Below are positions 16,943 to 24,812 of a stretch of 64,000 nucleotides of DNA, piece by piece. The DNA is taken from NCBI RefSeq assembly GCF_905201705.1, contig NZ_CAJKOX010000011.1:37053-101052 (forward strand), read 5' to 3'. Each line of letters opens with the position of its first letter. Within the stretch, counting starts at the first letter, position 1. This DNA is from an uncultured Marvinbryantia sp. Its GTDB lineage: Bacteria > Bacillota > Clostridia > Lachnospirales > Lachnospiraceae. The position numbers and the translations under genes were made by a program. The notes beneath the pieces were generated by a model. The model had not been told where the DNA came from. It saw only the letters and a list, made by a program, of their open reading frames with translations, and made no database searches.

Positions 16943-17497
16943 ATGGGATTTCGACAAATTGCCGGAAAAGGACTTTATTTTTTATTCATCGGGCAGATTC
17001 TTGGGATTTTGATGCTCGTTCCCGTGATCGGAACGATTGCGGCGCTTGCCGGAGCGGTTTGTTCCATCTATGGGCTGTATACGCTTTCCAAAGCGGACGC
17101 CGATTATCAGACCGCGTTTATGCTGACGATTGCGAACTTTGCTGTTTCGCTGTTTGGCACGGTTATTTTAAATAATGAGGGAATTTTTGCATTTCTGTGC
17201 AGTGCGGCTTCGCTGGTGATCAACGCGGCGGTAATTTATTTTATCTGCAGCACGACCGGAAGATTGCTGCGCGGTATCGACGATACGGTAGAGCAGCGCG
17301 GCGGAATAATCTGGAGAACGGTGATGCTGTGCACGATCGTGGAGATTGCCTGTGCGCTGCTGGTGTATATTCCGATCATTAATATCGCGGCAATGGTGGT
17401 ACAGGTGATCGCGATGGTGGTGCAGCTGATAATCAGCATTTTGTATCTGATATTTCTCTGGCAGGGGCAGAAAACGCTGCGGCAGTGTTCGCAGTGA
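16943..17497 (+). CDS. multi-pass membrane protein of unknown function
   Basis: A 184-residue protein with ATG 16943 after AAGGAAGGGAAG. It starts with an amphipathic MGFRQIAGKGLYFLF and has about five hydrophobic segments (QILGILMLVPVIGTIAALAG; MLTIANFAVSLFGTV; FLCSAASLVINAAVIYFI; MLCTIVEIACALLVYI; MVVQVIAMVVQLIISILYLIFL). Only short loops, no catalytic motif, no recognised family. It stands alone between tRNA-Trp and the TauE/SafE gene. Confidence 0.7.
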   Translation: MGFRQIAGKGLYFLFIGQILGILMLVPVIGTIAALAGAVCSIYGLYTLSKADADYQTAFMLTIANFAVSLFGTVILNNEGIFAFLCSAASLVINAAVIYFICSTTGRLLRGIDDTVEQRGGIIWRTVMLCTIVEIACALLVYIPIINIAAMVVQVIAMVVQLIISILYLIFLWQGQKTLRQCSQ

Positions 17498-17583
17498 CGG
17501 AAGATAGACAGAAAATATGCGGCGAGGAAAACCGGAGCGGAGCCGCGGCATAAGCTACAAAAGACAGGAAGGGGACAAAAGCA

Positions 17584-18378
17584 GTGGGAACCTATTTATA
17601 TGTGATTTTTCTTGCCGTTAGTTTTGGCGCGTCTGTGGTGGGCGCGATCTGCGGGATCGGCGGGGGCGTGCTGATCAAGCCGCTTTTGGATGCGTTCGGG
17701 GTGCTGAGCGTCTCGACCATCAGCTTTTTGTCGGGCTGCACCGTGCTGTCGATGTCCTGTTACTCCGTTGTAAAGGCAAAACTGAGCGGGGATTCCCTGG
17801 TGGATATGAAAACCGGAACGCCGCTTGCCGTCGGCGCGGCGCTCGGCGGCGTGGCAGGAAAAATGATGTTCCAGTATCTCACGGAGATGTTTGCCGACAA
17901 AGACCGGGTGGGCGCGATCCAGGCTATCTGCCTGCTTCTGATTACCTTTGGGACAATGCTCTATACCATCCGAAAAGATAAGATCAAAACGCATCATGTG
18001 ACGGGTATTGCCCCCTGCGTTGCAATCGGGCTGGTGCTCGGCATCTGCTCGTCCTTCCTGGGAATCGGCGGCGGTCCGATCAATCTGGTGGTGCTGTTTT
18101 TCTTCTTTTCCATGGACACGAAAACGGCGGCGCAGAATTCCCTGTATATTATTTTGTTTTCGCAGATTACCAGTCTTATCAACACGCTGGTGACGCGGAC
18201 CGTGCCGGAATTCAGTATCGCTTTGCTGGTGCTGATGGTCGGCGGCGGGATCCTTGGAGGCATGGCGGGCAGAGCGATTAATAAAAAGATAGACGGCAGT
18301 GTGGTAAACCGCCTGTTTATCGGACTGATGGGTGTGATCATGCTGATCTGCGTGTATAATATTTATCAGTTTATGTAA
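17584..18378 (+). CDS. TauE/SafE (TSUP) family anion permease
   Basis: A 264-residue protein with two copies of the TSUP repeat: GASVVGAICGIGGGVLIKPLL near the N-terminus and ICSSFLGIGGGPINLVVLFFFF after the middle, each with the Gly-rich hairpin of the family. About eight membrane segments. Members carry sulfite, sulfoacetate and other organosulfur or small anions, usually outward. GTG 17584 is the start, after AGGAAGGGG. A radical SAM gene follows after 40 bases, but no sulfur pathway is visible around it, so the substrate is open. Confidence 0.9.
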   Translation: MGTYLYVIFLAVSFGASVVGAICGIGGGVLIKPLLDAFGVLSVSTISFLSGCTVLSMSCYSVVKAKLSGDSLVDMKTGTPLAVGAALGGVAGKMMFQYLTEMFADKDRVGAIQAICLLLITFGTMLYTIRKDKIKTHHVTGIAPCVAIGLVLGICSSFLGIGGGPINLVVLFFFFSMDTKTAAQNSLYIILFSQITSLINTLVTRTVPEFSIALLVLMVGGGILGGMAGRAINKKIDGSVVNRLFIGLMGVIMLICVYNIYQFM

Positions 18379-18418
18379 CTAAGAAATTTCTGGCAGGATT
18401 ACGAAAAGGAGACTTACT

Positions 18419-19540
18419 ATGCCGCCGATCAGTGTTTTGATGAAGCCCTCGTCCGGTATGTGTAATATGAAGTGCGATTACTGCTTTTACTGCGATGAGA
18501 CGAAAAAGCGGACGCAGCAGTCCTTTGGTTTTATGAAGGAAGAGACGTTAAAGAATATTATCCGCAGGACGATGCTGCGCGCCCAGGGCGGCATCAGCTA
18601 TGCTTATCAGGGCGGAGAGCCGACGCTGCGCGGAATTGATTTTTTCAAAAAAGCGGTGGAATACCAGAAACAATACAATAAACACGGCATCCAGGTGCAA
18701 AATGCCTTTCAGACGAACGGTTATTTGCTGGATGAGGAATGGTGCCGGTTCTTAAAGGAAAATCACTTTCTGGTCGGCGTTTCTCTGGACGGTATTCAGG
18801 AAATTCACGACGCTTACCGTCACGGAAAGGACGGCGGACCCACCTACGAACGTGTTGTGCGGGCCACAAAGCTGTTGGATGAGTACGGCGTGGACTACAA
18901 CATTCTGACGGTAGTGAACCGGCGGGTAGCGGGGCGGATCGAAGAGATTTATGAAAATTATCGCAGGCACGGGTGGAGGTACCAGCAGTACATTGCCTGC
19001 CTTGACCCGCTGGGCGAGCCGCACGGCCGGAACGAATATGCTCTGCGTCCGCAGGAATACGGAGTGTTTCTGACCCGCCTGTTTGAGCTTTGGTATGCCG
19101 ACCTGCAGAAACAGCGGCAGCCTTATATTCGGACGTTTGAGAATTATATCAGCATTCTGGCAGGCTACCTTCCGGAGGCGTGCGACCAGAGAGGAACCTG
19201 CGGGATACAGTACGTCGTCGAGGCGGACGGCGGCGTGTATCCGTGCGATTTTTATATGACGGATGAATATCTCCTGGGAAATTTTAACGACTGCAGACTG
19301 GATGCGCTCGATGAACGCCGCCGGGAGATCGGATTTTTGGAGCGGTCGCAGAAGCTGTCCGCAGAATGCAGAGCGTGCAGATATTATCACATCTGCCGGG
19401 GCGGCTGCCAGCGCAACCGGGACTGGGATCCACAGAAGAAAGCGTATGAAAACTATTTCTGCAGCGCGTACAAAATCTTTTTCGATGCGTGTTATGAGCG
19501 CATGAGGGAGATAGCGGAAGAAACAGTGAGATCCAGGTAA
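18419..19540 (+). CDS. radical SAM/SPASM enzyme, anaerobic sulfatase maturase-like
   Basis: The N-terminus has the radical SAM cluster motif CNMKCDYC (Cys15, 19, 22), followed by SYAYQGGEPTLRGIDFF. The C-terminal third has the SPASM cysteines: CDQRGTCGIQ, VYPCDFY, then CRACRYYHICRGGCQRNRD. This is the layout of anaerobic sulfatase-maturating enzymes, which turn an active-site Cys or Ser of sulfatases into formylglycine. At 373 residues it has the usual length. No sulfatase gene is in the window, so the target is either elsewhere or a different peptide. A terminator follows. Confidence 0.85.
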   Translation: MPPISVLMKPSSGMCNMKCDYCFYCDETKKRTQQSFGFMKEETLKNIIRRTMLRAQGGISYAYQGGEPTLRGIDFFKKAVEYQKQYNKHGIQVQNAFQTNGYLLDEEWCRFLKENHFLVGVSLDGIQEIHDAYRHGKDGGPTYERVVRATKLLDEYGVDYNILTVVNRRVAGRIEEIYENYRRHGWRYQQYIACLDPLGEPHGRNEYALRPQEYGVFLTRLFELWYADLQKQRQPYIRTFENYISILAGYLPEACDQRGTCGIQYVVEADGGVYPCDFYMTDEYLLGNFNDCRLDALDERRREIGFLERSQKLSAECRACRYYHICRGGCQRNRDWDPQKKAYENYFCSAYKIFFDACYERMREIAEETVRSR

Positions 19541-19562
19541 TATAAATTAAAAAAACAATGAT

Positions 19563-19601
19563 AAACACCCGACTGGATGAATGGTCCGGCCGGGTGTTTT
19601 T
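19563..19601 (+). terminator. terminator after the radical SAM gene
   Basis: AAACACCCG (19563-19571) pairs with CGGGTGTTT (19591-19599); the T-run continues to 19601. The loop of 19 bases is long but GC-rich and may fold further. Confidence 0.85.
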
Positions 19602-19695
19602 GTCTTGCAAATCTTTCTGAATCCGGGGCATACTATGAGGAATACCGGAGCGCAGAAAGCCGGGAATACTTTGGGATGAAAGAGAGGAAAAGGAT

Positions 19696-20538
19696 ATGAA
19701 GCGCGTACTGGAAGCAGGCATGTTAAATGAATTTCGGGATAGATTGCTGGAGGAGGAAAAGGCGCAGGCGACAGTGGAGAAATATATGCATGACGTCGGG
19801 GTGTTTTTTGATTACGTAAAAGAGGAAAACGGGATCGACAAGCATACCGTGATCGCATACAAGGAATATCTGACAGCGCATTATGCCGCGGCGAGCGTCA
19901 ATTCGATGCTGGCGGCGCTCAATGTATTTTTGAAAGCAATGGGCTGGCACGAGTGTACGGTCAGGGCACTGAAAATCCAGAAGGAAGCTTTCCGGGAGCG
20001 GGAACGCGATCTGACGAAGGCGGAATATCTCCGTCTGCTGAAGACTGCAAAGGAAAAAGGGAAGATGCGCCTTTACTGGACCATGCAGGTGCTGTGCGCT
20101 ACGGGGATCCGCGTGAGCGAGCTGCGCTACATCACCGTGGAATCACTGCAGACCGGGAGCGCACGGGTCTGTTCCAAAGGAAAACAGCGGACAGTGTTGC
20201 TGCCCGCGGCGCTCTGCCGGAAGCTGCGCAGATACGTCACTGAGTGCGGGATCACGGGGGACAGTATTTTTGTGACCAGAAGCGGAAAGCCGGTCGACCG
20301 GAGTAATATCTGCCACGACATGAAAGCGCTCTGCGAAGAGGCCAACATCTGCCGGGAGAAGGTATTCCCGCACAACCTCCGCCACCTGTTTGCCGTCACA
20401 TATTATAAGGCGAAGAAGGATATCTCCCACCTGGCGGACCTGCTTGGGCACGCGAGCATCAACACCACGCGCATCTACACGCTTGTCAGCAGCGAGGAGC
20501 AGAAGCAGCAGATCGAATATCTGGGGCTGGTCGTGTGA
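19696..20538 (+). CDS. tyrosine recombinase, probable invertase of the pilus promoter switch
   Basis: A 280-residue phage-integrase family protein. The SAM-like N-terminal domain (about 1-95) is followed by the catalytic domain with the complete set Arg139 (TGIRVSEL), Lys161 (SKGKQR), His226-x-x-Arg229 (PHNLRH), His252 (LLGHASI) and Tyr261 (RIYT). ATG 19696 follows GAGGAAAAGG. The size is that of single-purpose XerC/FimB-type enzymes; there is no large arm-binding domain as in ICE or phage integrases. It ends 90 bases before the left of two inverted recombinase-type sites (20629 and 20858) that bracket the promoter region of the pilus operon. Position makes it the likely enzyme for that inversion, which is inference. 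Confidence 0.92.
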   Translation: MKRVLEAGMLNEFRDRLLEEEKAQATVEKYMHDVGVFFDYVKEENGIDKHTVIAYKEYLTAHYAAASVNSMLAALNVFLKAMGWHECTVRALKIQKEAFRERERDLTKAEYLRLLKTAKEKGKMRLYWTMQVLCATGIRVSELRYITVESLQTGSARVCSKGKQRTVLLPAALCRKLRRYVTECGITGDSIFVTRSGKPVDRSNICHDMKALCEEANICREKVFPHNLRHLFAVTYYKAKKDISHLADLLGHASINTTRIYTLVSSEEQKQQIEYLGLVV

Positions 20539-20628
20539 GAAAAGCTGTTTCGGAAGGGAGGCGGTAAAACGCGCTGCATGACTATACGGAAAAACGGATA
20601 TTTTGTGCAGAATGCCGGGACATAAAAA

Positions 20629-20654
20629 TACCGCATAATATCTGTTATGCGGTA
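20629..20654 (+). repeat. left inverted recombination site (IRL)
   Basis: Two perfect 10-base arms, TACCGCATAA and TTATGCGGTA, surround the asymmetric 6-base spacer TATCTG. This is the layout of a tyrosine-recombinase core site. The right-hand copy at 20858-20883 carries the spacer in the opposite sense. Confidence 0.88.
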
Positions 20655-20697
20655 AAGAAGCAGTCATTACATATGTATCCATCTTTTAACAATTTTT

Positions 20698-20726
20698 ATT
20701 CTAGCACCCCGGTGTAAAAAATTCAA
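20698..20726 (-). promoter_or_regulatory. promoter inside the invertible segment, pointing away from the pilus operon
   Basis: On the minus strand: TTGAAT (20726-20721), exact 17-base spacer, TAGAAT (20703-20698). After inversion its -10 box would lie near 20814 on the + strand, giving a leader of about 115 bases before the adhesin ATG at 20937. I found no comparable promoter on the + strand between 20540 and 20937. Confidence 0.78.
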
Positions 20727-20740
20727 CATAAAAATTACAC

Positions 20741-20774
20741 AAAAAGCAGACCGGGGAGAAATTTTTCTCCGGTC
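20741..20774 (-). terminator. terminator-like hairpin upstream of the switch promoter
   Basis: Read leftward: GACC, GGAGAAA-TT-TTTCTCC and GGTC form a stem with a 2-base bulge (20774-20749), followed by TGC and five T (to 20741). It would insulate the switch promoter from transcription entering from behind, in either orientation of the segment. Confidence 0.55.
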
Positions 20775-20785
20775 GGGATATGTCT

Positions 20786-20807
20786 GCCCTTAAAGGGCGT
20801 CTTTTTT
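20786..20807 (+). terminator. right-reading terminator inside the switch
   Basis: GCCCT/AGGGC stem (20786-20790 with 20794-20798), 3-base loop, then GTC and six T (20802-20807). In the present orientation it would stop read-through from the recombinase gene into the pilus operon. Confidence 0.6.
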
Positions 20808-20857
20808 CGTTTTACAGCCGCGATAAAGGCATTTCAAGCGGCATTTCTTTTCGGAAA

Positions 20858-20883
20858 TACCCCATAACAGATATTATGTGGTG
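20858..20883 (-). repeat. right inverted recombination site (IRR)
   Basis: Arms TACCCCATAA and TTATGTGGTG (8 of 10 complementary) around CAGATA, the reverse complement of the TATCTG spacer of the left site. It ends 53 bases before the adhesin start codon. Confidence 0.86.
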
Positions 20884-20936
20884 ATCGGCTGTCGTTCAAC
20901 AGTGCGTCTGAAAAAAAGAAGAATGGAGAATGTGGA

Positions 20937-23900
20937 ATGCAAAGGAAAGTGAAAAAAACATTGTCATTCCTGATGGCGCTGGTCATGGTGGTATCCCTGC
21001 TGTGCGGGGGCGGTATTTCCGCGATCGCGGAGGGAACCGTGCTGACAGAACCCATCACGGAGGGCGGTACGGAAGCGGAGACAACGCCGCAGACGGCCTC
21101 GTATGAGTCGGAAACACCGGCGGCGTTCCAGGAGGAGACAGCAGGCGTGCCTGTGACGGAGCCTGCATCACAGGAGAGCGGGACAGAGGATGGAACGCTC
21201 CCGTCTGAGACGCTGACGGAGACAGTCGGCGAGACCGGGACGGAGCTGACTGAAAACAATGCTTCGCCGGAACAGGTGACGGAGACGTCCGGCGGGACAG
21301 ACAGCGAAGCCGTCAGTGAGGAAAGCAGCGAATCCATCAGTGAAGCGGGCAGTGAGACAGGAAGCGAAACTGTCACAGAAGAGGAAACCGCTGAGCAGGA
21401 AAGCGAGCCGGAGAAGGTTACGGAAGCGGGAAAGCCGGAGTTTACGTATGAGGAAACCGTGGACGGCGTTCTTGTAAGTATCTACGCGCCGGAAGGGATC
21501 CTTCCCGAGGGGACGACCGTGACGGTAAGGTCGCTTACTGCAGATATGCTGCAGACGATGGAGAAAACAATTAACGATTCTCTGTCAGGAGCAGAAAAAG
21601 AGGTTGTCCAGCTCATTGGCTTTGATATCACCTTCTATGATGCCGATGGAAATGAGATGCATGAGCTGGACGGGCAGGTGAGCATCCGATATTCAGGGAT
21701 GGATATCGTGAAGGAAGCAGAGGAAGCGCGGGTCTATCACGCCGATGAAAACGGAAACATCACAAATGCGCTGACGGAAGCTGCGGCTCCGTCCGGTACG
21801 GTGGGGTTTACCTCGGATAAATTTTCACCGGTGCTGTATGCGCTGTATGCTGCGGATGACGATGGGAAATACCATGTGAATTTCTACAGCCAGGATGGCC
21901 AGACGGTTCTTCAGACGGTTGATGTTGTTGAGGGAGAGACGGCCAGCTACACCGCAGATGCAGGTCTTCTTGAAATGGAAGGAATGCTTTTTTGCGGATG
22001 GTCCAAGGATATGCAGGGCGAAACGCCTGTCTCAGAGCTGGAAGATTTTGATCTTAGTCAGCCTGTCAGCAGTGTACTGACGGGAGAAGAGAGCACGCTG
22101 AACCTTTATGCGTGGTATGGCAAAAAGGTTACTGTGTCGTTTGTCTCAAACGGAGGCACGGCAGTACCGACGCAGAACCTGGTGGAAGGCGAGAAGGCTG
22201 CAGAGCCGACAACGACGCGGGTTGGCTATACCTTTAAAGGCTGGTCCTCTGACCCGGAGAATTACACGGCATTTGATTTTGATACGCCAATTAACGAAGA
22301 TATCAGGCTTTACGCTTTCTGGGATGCCCAGCTGGTGCCGGTGAAGCTTGTCTATATGTATGAGAATGCGGACGATGACGGGTATACTCCGGCAGGAGCA
22401 AGCACCACGGTATATGCTCCGGCGGGAAGCTATCTTTCCATTGAGAAGAGTACTATTACCAGAATCGGTCAGACCCATAGCGTGCGCTATGCAGAAACCG
22501 CTGACGGAGAACTGACGGGCTATGCGACAAATGACGCCAGTGGAAATAGGAACGCTTCGATTGACGATGTGCGCGATACCTACTATCAGTATTCCAGCGC
22601 ATCAAACAAGCGCCAGGTGATGCCGGACGGCTCTACGGTAATGCTGGTTTACTATAACCGCGCGCGGGTAACGCTGACGTTTACATATGCTTTGAATAGC
22701 AATGGGTCGATTGATATCGATCAATATATAACAGCGGACAACCGGGAAAAGTATGGGGTTGTATATGAAACAAAAAGATCGAATGGGTATAACGGATTTG
22801 TTTACTCCTTTACCGCGAAGTATGGACAGAATATTGTCCCGGTCTGGGCACAGGTTGGATGGGTAGAAAACGATAACTCGGGCAGTAATACTTTTGATAC
22901 ATGGGGGTGTCTGGATGGGCATATGCAGACGACGAATATGTATACGCTGGAGTCATCTTTATTTATGTATGGAAGCAATGGCCTGAGCATAGAAGATGGC
23001 GTGCTGGTGGGAACCGGAGCGCTGACCGCCCAGGAGCATCCGGTTACAAAGCTTTGGGGGATTTATGCCCGGACAACCCTGCCGGGTGAAACGGCTGATT
23101 TTACGTATGGAGATAAAAACTATACTATTTATACAGATGCCTGCCAGATGATCATGACTAGCACTGGCACTGTAGGCTACAAAGCTCTGGAGGGATGTAC
23201 CCCCATTGCAGGGGAACGAACGCTGAAAGATAATTATGGCAATCGGATGTCAATAAGAAACGTTACTGTTAATGGCGGTTCGCTTAAAAATAAGTTTGAC
23301 TCAGTATTTCCTGATAGCATTAAGAACGGGGACGGATGTCAGATCCTCCTCTATGACCGCAGTGAATTTACGTTAAGGCTTTATACGCAGACAGACGATT
23401 TAGACGTTCAAAGCGCAAACTATCTCTATGGCGACTGGATCTATAACGACGACAAGGATCTGCTTAAAATTACAGAGCCGAACATGAAAAAAGAAGGGTA
23501 TCGCTTTGCAGGGTGGTATACAGATCCGGATTGTACGACGGGAACGGAGTATGTCCCGGATGAAAATTCCCGGATTACCGGAAATCTGGATCTTTATGCA
23601 AAGTGGGAGCCGAGCCAATACCTTGCGCAATATTATCTGTATACGGATGATACGACCCCGTATGCGGAGCAAGGCTTTGCGGAAGGCGGCTCAATTGACG
23701 ACAAGCTGGTTCCGCAGGCTGTCCAGAGTATCTTTAAAGGCTGGTACTGGTATCAGAATGGAAAGCTGGAGAGCTTCGATTTTACCTCAGCGGTAGGTGC
23801 GGATCATGTGGATGAAAACGGAATCCTGAAGCTCTATGCTGTATGGGAAGGCTCGACTGGCAAGGTAAGCTATCTCCCCGGCATCGGCGGTGACAACCAG

Positions 23901-24797
23901 ACGCAGGAAGTTGTCGATGAACGTGAATTTGAGATCAATGAGGCTTCTGTGCAGATGCCGAATTATACAGATGAGTGGCCAAGCGGGGTACCGACAGACG
24001 GTACGCTTAAATTTGTCGGATGGAAGGCTCCGAACGGAGAAATCTACCAACCGGGAAGATACGTGCCGGTGACTCGTACCTATATGCAGTTTGAGGCGCA
24101 GTGGTCTGCGGATGCCGTGACGCTGATCTACGATGCGAATGGCGGTACCGGTTCGAACGTAATGGAGAGCTGGGCGCGCAACAGCACGGTGACGGTCTGG
24201 GATAACATGGACGGTCAGAACCCACATTTCACACGCGCAAATTACGAGCTGCTCGGCTGGGATGAGGATCCGAATGCGGTGACTCCGACTTATGAACTGG
24301 GAGCAGGGACCATTGTTCTTGAGAAGGGTACGACAACGCTTTACGCTATCTGGAAGCGCTGCACGGTGAATCTGACCATTAAAAAGAGCGTAACCGGAAA
24401 CATGGGCGATGTGTCGAAAGAATTTACTTTCAATTACAGCTATACAGATGGCGATACAACAGAAAGCAAGAGTTTCACGATAACAAATGGCGGTGAATAT
24501 ACGATTCAGAATGTTCCGGTTGGAGTGACATTAAAGCTGCAGGAGCAGGGAGATTTTGGATACCGGGTTACAGCGGTATACAATGGCCAGACACTCTATG
24601 ATGGTGCAGCAAATGAGATTGAAATGCGGTTTCCAATTGTAGAGGGAGCCGATAAGATCGAGATTAACAATCACAGAGATGCCGTACCGGATACTGGCGT
24701 TATGCTGGATTCCATGCCGTACATCATCATCCTTGTGCTCGTGCTTGCGGGAGCGATCCTGTTTGCAGTCAGCAGACGCAGGAAATACCGTGTCTGA
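20937..24797 (+). CDS. sortase-anchored tip adhesin with InlB-type repeats (Cpa-position protein)
   Basis: A 1286-residue surface protein. Order: signal peptide (1 to about 32, VKKTLSFLMALVMVVSLLCGG); a Thr/Glu/Ser-rich stalk (about 35-160); a beta-rich module (about 165-305, from FTYEETVDGVLVSIYAP); several Listeria-Bacteroides (InlB B) repeats marked by FKGWSSDPE, FAGWYTDPDC and LLGWDEDPN with terminal LYAxW; a DUF7601-like pilin module (about 1140-1240, LTIKKSVTGNMGDVSKEFTFNY); sorting signal VPDTG, membrane segment and RRRKYR tail. ATG 20937 follows TGGAGAATGTGG. First gene of the pilus operon, in the place of Cpa in streptococcal FCT pili. Its likely job is host or glycan attachment. Expression should depend on the invertible promoter just upstream. 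Confidence 0.88.
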   Translation: MQRKVKKTLSFLMALVMVVSLLCGGGISAIAEGTVLTEPITEGGTEAETTPQTASYESETPAAFQEETAGVPVTEPASQESGTEDGTLPSETLTETVGETGTELTENNASPEQVTETSGGTDSEAVSEESSESISEAGSETGSETVTEEETAEQESEPEKVTEAGKPEFTYEETVDGVLVSIYAPEGILPEGTTVTVRSLTADMLQTMEKTINDSLSGAEKEVVQLIGFDITFYDADGNEMHELDGQVSIRYSGMDIVKEAEEARVYHADENGNITNALTEAAAPSGTVGFTSDKFSPVLYALYAADDDGKYHVNFYSQDGQTVLQTVDVVEGETASYTADAGLLEMEGMLFCGWSKDMQGETPVSELEDFDLSQPVSSVLTGEESTLNLYAWYGKKVTVSFVSNGGTAVPTQNLVEGEKAAEPTTTRVGYTFKGWSSDPENYTAFDFDTPINEDIRLYAFWDAQLVPVKLVYMYENADDDGYTPAGASTTVYAPAGSYLSIEKSTITRIGQTHSVRYAETADGELTGYATNDASGNRNASIDDVRDTYYQYSSASNKRQVMPDGSTVMLVYYNRARVTLTFTYALNSNGSIDIDQYITADNREKYGVVYETKRSNGYNGFVYSFTAKYGQNIVPVWAQVGWVENDNSGSNTFDTWGCLDGHMQTTNMYTLESSLFMYGSNGLSIEDGVLVGTGALTAQEHPVTKLWGIYARTTLPGETADFTYGDKNYTIYTDACQMIMTSTGTVGYKALEGCTPIAGERTLKDNYGNRMSIRNVTVNGGSLKNKFDSVFPDSIKNGDGCQILLYDRSEFTLRLYTQTDDLDVQSANYLYGDWIYNDDKDLLKITEPNMKKEGYRFAGWYTDPDCTTGTEYVPDENSRITGNLDLYAKWEPSQYLAQYYLYTDDTTPYAEQGFAEGGSIDDKLVPQAVQSIFKGWYWYQNGKLESFDFTSAVGADHVDENGILKLYAVWEGSTGKVSYLPGIGGDNQTQEVVDEREFEINEASVQMPNYTDEWPSGVPTDGTLKFVGWKAPNGEIYQPGRYVPVTRTYMQFEAQWSADAVTLIYDANGGTGSNVMESWARNSTVTVWDNMDGQNPHFTRANYELLGWDEDPNAVTPTYELGAGTIVLEKGTTTLYAIWKRCTVNLTIKKSVTGNMGDVSKEFTFNYSYTDGDTTESKSFTITNGGEYTIQNVPVGVTLKLQEQGDFGYRVTAVYNGQTLYDGAANEIEMRFPIVEGADKIEINNHRDAVPDTGVMLDSMPYIIILVLVLAGAILFAVSRRRKYRV

Positions 24798-24812
24798 CCG
24801 GCGGAGGATGTA

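Larger units (their letters stand above)
20642..20870. other. predicted invertible DNA segment (phase switch)
   Basis: About 229 bases between the two spacer centres. The sites share 16 identical bases (CATAATATCTGTTATG on opposite strands) and 23 of 25 in total, in inverted orientation, so recombination would flip the segment and not delete it. Inside are a left-pointing promoter (20698-20726), a left-reading terminator-like hairpin upstream of it, and a right-reading terminator (20786-20807). In the orientation given, no promoter points at the pilus genes. Confidence 0.82.

Noticed and set aside
16708..17175. 155-codon open frame after tRNA-Trp
   Set aside because: Overlaps the better-supported membrane protein at 16943 in another frame, has no ribosome binding site, and the sequence is not protein-like.
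19605..19634. Promoter of the tyrosine recombinase
   Set aside because: TTGCAA and CATACT with an 18-base gap are both poor matches and overlap the preceding terminator's tail; not strong enough to list.
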